Shown here piece by piece: positions 62,983-64,000 of a DNA stretch of 64,000 bases. Position numbers and translations under genes: made by a program. The DNA comes from Agelaius tricolor (taxonomy: Eukaryota > Chordata > Aves > Passeriformes > Icteridae), in contig JALJCS010000015.1 of the NCBI GenBank assembly GCA_023055355.1, positions 10,037,501 to 10,101,500 of the forward strand. Reading direction: 5' to 3'. The notes below the pieces were generated by a model, which was given only the letters and a program-made list of their open reading frames with translations, searched no databases and was not told the origin of the DNA. The first letter of the stretch is position 1, and every line of letters starts with the position of its first letter.

Positions 62983-64000
62983 ATAACAGAATTTATTGTA
63001 AACTATTCAGAAGAATGATACCAGGTTTGGCCCCAACCCAGCAAAGCACATGTTTAACCTTCTGCATGTCACTAGTTTCTGAAATCAATGGGACTGCTTG
63101 CAGCCTGAGAGTAAATCATGTGCTTCAGTGCTCCACCACAATAAGACCTTTACAATTGTTGTCTTCTGTACAGATAATTCTAGGAACCCTCACAGAGACT
63201 CAATGACTTTCACAGATGATGAAGAATCTCTGCTATAGGTGGGAGGAAACCTTGCTAAACACCTCTTTTTACAGCTTTACAGCCTTACCTTCAATTTCTT
63301 TGTCAACCTGGTACCAGAAATGAAGCCTTGTTGGAGACACAGATTAGCCAGGAGCAGAGGGAGCTGGATGCATTTCTAAAAGGAAGGCCTTACCTGGCAA
63401 ACAAAGGAAGGAAGTTGGACATGTATAATAAAATAATTGTAGATATGTAAATTATAAGTGCAACAAATAAAGGGCTCCTGTAGCTTTGATGCTGAAAACA
63501 GTTTGTGCTGTTTTTTCCCAAAGAACAAAAGACTTGTACTGGTGCAAGACAGCCTTCAAAGAAAGTATTTGGGGTACAGAATTTCATTCATGAAAGTATC
63601 ATTGAACACTTTTACTTGCTCTACAAAGCATGAGCAGCTCTTCAGAGATCAAGCGCTGTGGAAAGCTTGGAGCAAGGTGCAGCTTGACTGTTTGCATGGG
63701 GTGGGTGATGAACAGTTTCACTTAGAATACTGCAAGTACCCCAAATTACTGAAAACACCTTTGGAATACCAGGACCTATATCACTAAGGTTGATAGTTTT
63801 ACAAAATAATCATCTCTGTTTTCTCTAGGAGAAAAATCACTGAAATTTGGATAGACTCAGTCTTAAAAGCACAAAACCTCAAGAAGATAGAAATTAAATT
63901 GGCAGGTTTTTTCCTAAATATTTTTATGACTTGCCCAGCCAATACCTAACAAATGGCTTCACTTTAGCAAGAAAAATTAGCCTTCCTCTTCTGAAAAACA

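Larger units (their letters stand above)
54176..64000. other. Gene desert segment to the window end
   Basis: No gene is recognisable. It includes poly-T tracts (about 56816-56836 and 62960-62981), an inverted repeat at 60801-60825, and balanced patches that might be conserved elements (for example 60280-60370 with CCACAGGAGGCCCTGTGG and TTAATTA, and 61440-61510). Reading frames are short. Confidence 0.7.

Noticed and set aside
1..64000. CRISPR arrays, operons, bacterial promoters or ribosome binding sites
   Set aside because: The window is vertebrate genomic DNA, so these feature types do not apply, and no regularly spaced repeats were seen.

Overview
This window looks like bird chromosomal DNA. 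It has vertebrate intergenic composition, a CR1-type LINE 3' tail near 14.1-14.2 kb, a probable solo retroviral LTR, very few interspersed repeats, and no Alu, L1 or B-type mammalian repeats. I cannot name the species; a neoavian or passerine bird is only a guess.

Only one protein-coding exon can be supported: coding exon 1 of SALL1 on the minus strand (4135 down to 4060). The peptide starts [16 protein letters not shown], the N-terminal NuRD-recruiting motif of Spalt-like zinc-finger proteins in its SALL1 form. The exon stops after 76 coding bases at a clean GT donor, which is where I recall the mammalian SALL1 exon 1 ending. The large zinc-finger exon is not here and must lie to the left of base 1, so 1-4059 is the 5' part of SALL1 intron 1.

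Layout: 1-2460 is AT-rich intron. About 2463-3990 is a dense CpG island inside intron 1, with extra minus-strand splice donors that could belong to alternative first exons and one perfect plus-strand donor that could belong to an antisense transcript. 4060-4135 is SALL1 exon 1. 4225-4372 holds the inferred core promoter: a TATA-like box, an inverted CCAAT box, a TCF-like site and clustered homeodomain sites. 4620-5620 is a second CpG-rich block with long poly-T, poly-A and poly-C tracts. 5640-8900 is mixed sequence with a small CpG island and several stretches that look like conserved enhancers. From 8.9 to 64 kb I see no gene. That stretch holds scattered homeodomain, POU, TCF and PBX motif clusters, weathered MIR-like relics, the CR1 tail, the LTR candidate with a 9-bp TATA-containing tandem repeat, an 80-bp-period tandem duplication, microsatellites and some perfect inverted repeats.

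The layout is that of a developmental regulator next to a gene desert. In mammals the DNA upstream of SALL1, towards TOX3, is a large gene desert rich in developmental enhancers, and 8.9-64 kb fits the proximal part of its avian counterpart. Conservation could not be tested here, so every enhancer call is an inference from local composition and motifs.
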